A stretch of DNA of 64,000 nt from Aquabacterium sp. OR-4 (GTDB lineage Bacteria; Pseudomonadota; Gammaproteobacteria; Burkholderiales; Burkholderiaceae_C). Every line of letters begins with the position of its first letter. Positions within the stretch are counted from its first letter, which is position 1. This document shows, piece by piece, positions 59,865 to 64,000 of the stretch. The DNA lies in the NCBI RefSeq assembly GCF_025290835.2, contig NZ_JAOCQD020000003.1, forward strand, positions 620,001 through 684,000, written 5' to 3'. The notes beneath the pieces are model-generated. The model had not been told where the DNA came from and ran no database searches. It saw nothing but the letters and a program-made list of their open reading frames with translations. A program made the translations under genes and the position numbers.

Positions 59865-61805
59865 ATGCGCTCTTTCGCCGGCGTGGCCACGGGGCTGCTG
59901 CTGGCCCTGCTGCAAGCCTGCGGCGGTGCCGCGGGCGATGCCGAGTCGCCTGCGGCCGAGGCCCGCCTGCCCGAGCTGAGTGGCCGGGTCAGCAATGGCG
60001 CCACGGCCACCCAGGTGGCCACGCTGCAGATCACCGTGAAGGGCCAGGTGGGCACGGCGCGCACCGCCGAAGGCCGCTCGGCCGCGGTGGCCGGGGGCGA
60101 CTACCTGGCCAGCCTGGACCAGCTCAGCGGCCCCTACCTGCTGAGCGACAGCGCGCTCTCGCCCTCGTCGCTGAGCCTGTACTCGGTGGCCACCCGGGCC
60201 GGCACGGCCAACCTGACGCCGCTGAGCACGCTGCTGGTGGCCGAACTGCTGGGCACCGAACCCGGGCCCTACTTCGAGGCGCTGGGCACGCGCGGCGGCT
60301 TCACGGCGGCCGACGATGCCGCGGTGGCTGCCGCCGAGCAGCGCGTGCGCCGCTACCTGAAGCGCGAGTTCGGCTTCGAGATACCTGCCAGCGTGAGCGG
60401 CTTTGCCAGCACGCCGTTCGCGCGCACCGTGGGCGACCCGATGTACGACACGCTCACCGCCCTGGTGGCGCGGGTGGGCAGCGGCGGCGACATCGGCGCC
60501 GTGGTGGCCGCACTCGGGCAGGAATCGGGGCGCTGCAAGCTCGAGCGGGTGGATGTGGTGGCGGCCGCCGGCAGCGACGACCTGTGCCCGTTCTCCAAGA
60601 CCAACGAGGCCGATGCCGACGATGCCGGCGTGCGCGTGCTGCGCTTCGTGAGCCGGCGCGGCGATGTGCTGAGCGTGCGCCTGCGCGGCACCGTGGTGCT
60701 GCAGGTGCAGCGCGTTACTGCCGAAGGCGTCAGCAGCGCCTGCGAGGGCGCCGCCTGCACCGGCGTCAGCGTGGGCACGCCCGCGGGCGATCAAACCCAG
60801 ACCATCGCCCTGGCCGCCACGCCCTTGCTGGGCAGCGGCGGCAGCCAGGCGCTCACCGGCACGCTGCGCACCAGCGCACCGGGCATCTCGCTGCCCGGGC
60901 TGCCCTGCACCAGCAACCGCTTCTACCTGATCCACACCGCCGCCGGCAGCGCCGAGGGCTACTGTGCCAGTGGCGACGACTTCGGCCTGGGCACCGCCGG
61001 GCAAAGCCAGCCAAGCGGCGAGACACGGCGCAACTACACCTTCAGCGACGGCATGGGCGGCCCGTCTCTCGAGGTGGTCACCCAGGGCAGCACGGTGCTG
61101 CGGGCGCTGGTGTACACGGTGTATGCCAATTCGGGCAGCGTGGCGCGCTACCAATGCCGGGGCGATTGCACGGGTGTGTCGCTGGGCGCCACCCGCGTTG
61201 ACCAAAGCCTCGGTGTGCCGGTGCTGCTGCAGCCGGTGCGCTTTGACCGTGCGGTGCTGGCGGCGGTGCTGCCGGACGGCAGCTTGTCGAGCACCGATTC
61301 GGTGACGGTCGAGGCCACCCTGACCAGCTTCTATGTCAACGACCCGGCCACACCGGTGCCACAGCCGGTGGCCTGCGCGCCCGGCGCGGCGCTGGTGCTG
61401 GCCCTGCCCAGTGACCAGGGCCAGCCGGTGCCGGTGTGCGAGCCTGCCGACACCCAGGGCTTCACGCTGCGCTACGCCACGCTGGATGCCGACGGCAACA
61501 CCAGCTACCTGGCCAACAGCCTGCTGAGCGATGGCTTCGGCGGCTACGCGATGGGCAACGGCATCGCGGTCACGCTCAGCCCCACCGGGGCGCTGCTGTC
61601 GGTGAGCTTCGAGCCCAGCCAGGGGCCACGCTACCAATGCCTGGGCGCCGCCTGCGCCGGGGTCAGCCTGGGCAGCCCCGACGGGCTGGGCGAGCGCAGC
61701 ATCGGCTTCAACGCCACCGTGCTGCAGGAAGTGGGCAGCGCCGGCCTGCCCGCCGACCGGCGCGCCACGCTCAACGGCAGCATGATCGCGACGCCGCCGT
61801 CCTGA
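59865..61805 (+). CDS. Lipoprotein with repeated C-x-G-x-x-C-x-GVSxG modules
   Basis: Lipoprotein of about 646 aa. The ATG at 59865 gives a standard lipoprotein signal (MRSFAGVATGLLLALLQAC, lipobox LLQAC); ATG 59754 and GTG 59637 are in-frame alternatives that would add Pro/Gln-rich residues in front. A helical segment follows (TLTALVARVGS region), then at least three repeats of a beta module marked by paired Cys: CEGAACTGVSVGTP, CRGDCTGVSLGAT and CLGAACAGVSLGSP, each followed by strands with a QT/S-I/L pattern. The preceding gene carries related Cys pairs. The function is unknown; it is probably outer-membrane anchored. Confidence 0.78.
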   Translation: MRSFAGVATGLLLALLQACGGAAGDAESPAAEARLPELSGRVSNGATATQVATLQITVKGQVGTARTAEGRSAAVAGGDYLASLDQLSGPYLLSDSALSPSSLSLYSVATRAGTANLTPLSTLLVAELLGTEPGPYFEALGTRGGFTAADDAAVAAAEQRVRRYLKREFGFEIPASVSGFASTPFARTVGDPMYDTLTALVARVGSGGDIGAVVAALGQESGRCKLERVDVVAAAGSDDLCPFSKTNEADADDAGVRVLRFVSRRGDVLSVRLRGTVVLQVQRVTAEGVSSACEGAACTGVSVGTPAGDQTQTIALAATPLLGSGGSQALTGTLRTSAPGISLPGLPCTSNRFYLIHTAAGSAEGYCASGDDFGLGTAGQSQPSGETRRNYTFSDGMGGPSLEVVTQGSTVLRALVYTVYANSGSVARYQCRGDCTGVSLGATRVDQSLGVPVLLQPVRFDRAVLAAVLPDGSLSSTDSVTVEATLTSFYVNDPATPVPQPVACAPGAALVLALPSDQGQPVPVCEPADTQGFTLRYATLDADGNTSYLANSLLSDGFGGYAMGNGIAVTLSPTGALLSVSFEPSQGPRYQCLGAACAGVSLGSPDGLGERSIGFNATVLQEVGSAGLPADRRATLNGSMIATPPS

Positions 61806-61820
61806 GCCGGGCGCCGGGGG

Positions 61821-62804
61821 CTACGCCGCCGGCCGCAACACCATCTTCAAGGCCCCGTCCTCGCGCCGGTCAAACAGCTCGTAGGCCCGGGCGCCTTCGC
61901 TGAGCGCCAGGCGGTGGCTGATGAAGCGCTCGGGCTTCAGGCGCCCGGCCTGCAGCAGCGGCACCAGGGCCGGCCATTCCTCGGGCACCGAGCAGGTGCC
62001 GATGCGCAGGGTGAGGCCCATGTTGAAGGCGCGCCACATCGGAAAGTTCACCATCTTGTCCTGCGCCACGCCGATCACGCTGACCGTGGCGCGGCGCCCG
62101 GCCAGGCGCAGCGCCAGACTGATGGTGGCCTCATGGCCCACGGCCTCCAGCACGCAGTCGGCCATGCAGCCTTGCGTGGCCTCGGCCAGCTGCGCGGCCA
62201 GGGTCTTGGGGTCGTCGGCGTCCAGCACGGTGGCGCCCAGGCTGGCGGCCAGCGCGCGGCGCTCGGGCACGCGGTCGATGGCAAACACGCGGCTGGCGCC
62301 CATCACGAAGGCCGATTCCACGCCCATCAGGCCGATGGGCCCCAGGCCCACCACGGCCACGGTGCTGCCGGGGCCGATGTCGGCATTGCGCGCGCCGAAC
62401 CAGGCGGTGGCCTGGGCGTCGGTGAGCATCAGCGCCTGCTCGTCGCTCAGGCCTTCGGGGATGGCCCGGGCGTTGAAATCGGCCGCTGGCACGCGCAGGT
62501 ACTCGGCCTGGCTGCCCTGCAGCTTGGTGCTCAGGCCGTAGCAGCTGCCGGAGTTGGTGACGCAGCGGTTTACCACGCCGGCCAGGCAGGCCGGGCACTG
62601 GCCGCAGCCCACAGCGGCCGACACCATCACGCGCTGGCCCACCTTGAGCTGGCGCACGCCGCGGCCGGCCTCCACCACCTCGCCCACGGCCTCATGGCCC
62701 ACGCAGAAGCCGATGTCTTCCGAGAAACCATGGCCGAGGTAGATGTGCAGGTCGCTGCCGCAGATGGCGCGAACTGCGGCGCGGCAGTTGCGCTTCGGCG
62801 AGAT
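61821..62804 (-). pseudogene. Zinc-dependent alcohol dehydrogenase, N-terminally truncated at island edge
   Basis: Medium-chain zinc alcohol dehydrogenase. The catalytic zinc site (CGSDLHIYLGHGF, GHEAVGEVVEAG), the four-Cys structural zinc site (CGQCPACLAGVVNRC) and the NAD loop VVGLGPIGLMG are intact. But the frame upstream of CGSDLH keeps only about 10 sensible residues (NCRAAVRAI) before an in-frame TGA (62805-62807), and there is no usable start at the right place. Intact relatives have about 35 residues before this Cys, so roughly 25 codons are lost. The break coincides with a sudden fall in GC at about 62805. An ATG at 62702 would drop the catalytic Cys, so I call it broken. Confidence 0.75.
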
Positions 62805-62813
62805 TCAGCTAGC

Positions 62814-64000
62814 CTAATCGTCCAGTAGACCATTATCCCTAAGACTTCTAGCCACCCTAGCAAAGGACGCAGCAGAAGATTGCCGCGTACTACTCCAATC
62901 GAAGTACGGTTTAGCCTCCATGGTACTCCATGTCATGTCGAGATAGTCTAAAAATGCCCTCGCCCTATGGTATCTAGCAAGCAATCTATTGTCATTTACG
63001 TCTGAAAGCAACTTCGTACGAATATTTTCATCGAGAATATTCGTATCAAAGGCCATAGCCTCTAGAAATGAAAACTCGGCCGCCCACCTCTTATAGTGAT
63101 ACGCACCAACCGAGGTAACGCGGAATGCTTCCGGAAGTCCTCGCTCCCTTAATTCCTCACCCGTATCAAGAAGCCGTCTTTCAGTAGTCTCCACCAACTT
63201 TCGACGCGTCAGTTTCTGTAGATGTGCCGCAGTCTGATCAACAGTAAATCCGCTCTTCTGCATTTCGCCCAAAATTGCGGACGCGGAAATAAACCCGTCA
63301 GTTTGCGCCGTCTGCGCTCCGTCCCATGACAGGTAACCGATAATCATGAGCGAAAGAAAATGCTCCTTCTGGTCCCGATACACTAGCGAGAATACATTGG
63401 TTGCAGCAGAAGACTCCTCTTGAAAATGAGAATACTCCGACAGCAGCGCGGCTTTTGAAAACTCGTGCAATGGAACATCATAGTAACCTTGCTCGGTGAT
63501 AATCTGAACAATCCGCTCCGATTCAACATTTGGACTACCCAAGTACTTTGAAACCAGTTCAATCGCCAATCGGACGTTGCCGCCACTTACATTTACGATG
63601 AATTCATTTAAATCCCGATTTCTTGCCAAGGATCGCAACAAAGCTCCAATCAGCTTGGCAAGGCTATCAACATGTAGCGTGACCCCGCCAACACGCTGCA
63701 CGGGAATTTCACCTTCAGCCATCCGAAGCGCAAACTCAAGCCGCTTCTGAATTGCCTCTTCAAGCTTTGGGGGTGGGATAACAAATATCTTAGTGGGATA
63801 AGCCGAGAGGGTACCACTGCGCTTTGAGGCATGAAAGGTCTGCGGCCGCAGCGCTATGAAAACCAATGCCGCCCAGCTATCCGCAATTTCCTGAGCGATC
63901 AGAAATGCCTCCTGCTGAACCTCAAAGCTACGCTGGTCAGCATTATCAATGATGATAATTGATTGACACTTCTTCATCTGAGCAGCGTACGCGAGCGCGA
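62814..64000 (-). CDS. AAA+/P-loop ATPase with winged helix, N-terminal part outside window
   Basis: The frame is open to the window edge, so at least 394 residues of a larger protein are seen; the ATG at 63977 is internal. The visible part starts at Walker B (QSIIIIDNADQ), followed by a sensor-1-like strand (ALVFIALRP). Then comes a lid with a sensor-2-like NVSGGNVRLAIELV, a winged-helix region (ISASAILGEMQKSGFTVDQTAAHLQKLTRRKLVETT) and a helical C-terminus. Walker A must lie beyond the edge. The order fits Orc1/Cdc6- or STAND-like ATPases found in defence and mobile islands; I cannot name the family. The gene is much AT-richer than everything to its left, with rare codons such as TTA, ATA and AGA. 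Confidence 0.75.
   Translation of the reverse strand, partial: ALAYAAQMKKCQSIIIIDNADQRSFEVQQEAFLIAQEIADSWAALVFIALRPQTFHASKRSGTLSAYPTKIFVIPPPKLEEAIQKRLEFALRMAEGEIPVQRVGGVTLHVDSLAKLIGALLRSLARNRDLNEFIVNVSGGNVRLAIELVSKYLGSPNVESERIVQIITEQGYYDVPLHEFSKAALLSEYSHFQEESSAATNVFSLVYRDQKEHFLSLMIIGYLSWDGAQTAQTDGFISASAILGEMQKSGFTVDQTAAHLQKLTRRKLVETTERRLLDTGEELRERGLPEAFRVTSVGAYHYKRWAAEFSFLEAMAFDTNILDENIRTKLLSDVNDNRLLARYHRARAFLDYLDMTWSTMEAKPYFDWSSTRQSSAASFARVARSLRDNGLLDD

Noticed and set aside
62690..62820. tRNA gene as island attachment site
   Set aside because: No cloverleaf or T-loop sequence is visible at the junction; the break falls inside a protein-coding gene.

Overview
The window is a 64 kb piece of a very GC-rich chromosome whose content fits a betaproteobacterium of the order Burkholderiales, probably the Rubrivivax/Ideonella/Aquincola group. 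This is inferred from the PEP-CTERM protein, the TRAP transporter, the hpa catabolic cluster, the ECF42-type sigma operon and a Comamonadaceae-like intergenic repeat; there is no rRNA or marker gene to confirm it. No tRNA, rRNA, CRISPR array, complete insertion sequence or origin was seen.

Left part (1-20868): the 3' part of a giant gene for a multidomain secreted protein (>3300 residues; YD-like, dockerin-like, Big_2-like, propeller-like, nuclease-like, matrixin-like and cadherin-like segments), two uncharacterised soluble proteins and a PEP-CTERM protein. These are followed by a tightly overlapping five-gene operon: TolC-type outer-membrane channel, GAF/HlyD adaptor, PqqD-M50 protease-HlyD fusion, a shortened SecA-like motor and a second HlyD adaptor. 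No ABC or RND pump is present, so the SecA-like protein is the only visible energiser. This operon is the best candidate for a little-described export system, and the giant protein is its most obvious (unproven) substrate.

20897-28097: a RES-Xre toxin-antitoxin pair with a two-site operator candidate, an MFS permease with a hexanucleotide repeat, a serine beta-lactamase-fold hydrolase, an OmpR-type two-component system and a quinate/shikimate dehydrogenase. 28222-32104: a TRAP transporter (dctP, dctM, dctQ) and a TetR regulator, read with the dehydrogenase as a hydroaromatic acid uptake and oxidation unit. 32391-33303: two small heat-shock proteins behind a sigma-32-like promoter. 33827-36113: an ECF42 sigma operon with its YCII (DGPF) and VOC partners. 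36273-38225: a DUF885 peptidase-like protein.

38346-45416: the homoprotocatechuate meta-cleavage cluster. hpaR lies divergent from hpaG1-G2-E-D-F-H across a near-perfect operator palindrome, and is followed by a class II aldolase and a carboxymuconolactone decarboxylase-like gene. 45498-51828: an Ig-domain lipoprotein divergent from a large BTAD/NTPase/TPR regulator. 52075-53706: a thiamine-binding MTH1187-family protein with a signal peptide under a TPP riboswitch, and a NarL-type response regulator. 53966-61805: a TonB-dependent receptor, two paralogous exported proteins and two Cys-motif exported proteins.

Right end (61821-64000): a zinc alcohol dehydrogenase that has lost its N-terminus at an abrupt junction with AT-richer DNA carrying part of an AAA+/winged-helix ATPase, which looks like the edge of an acquired island.
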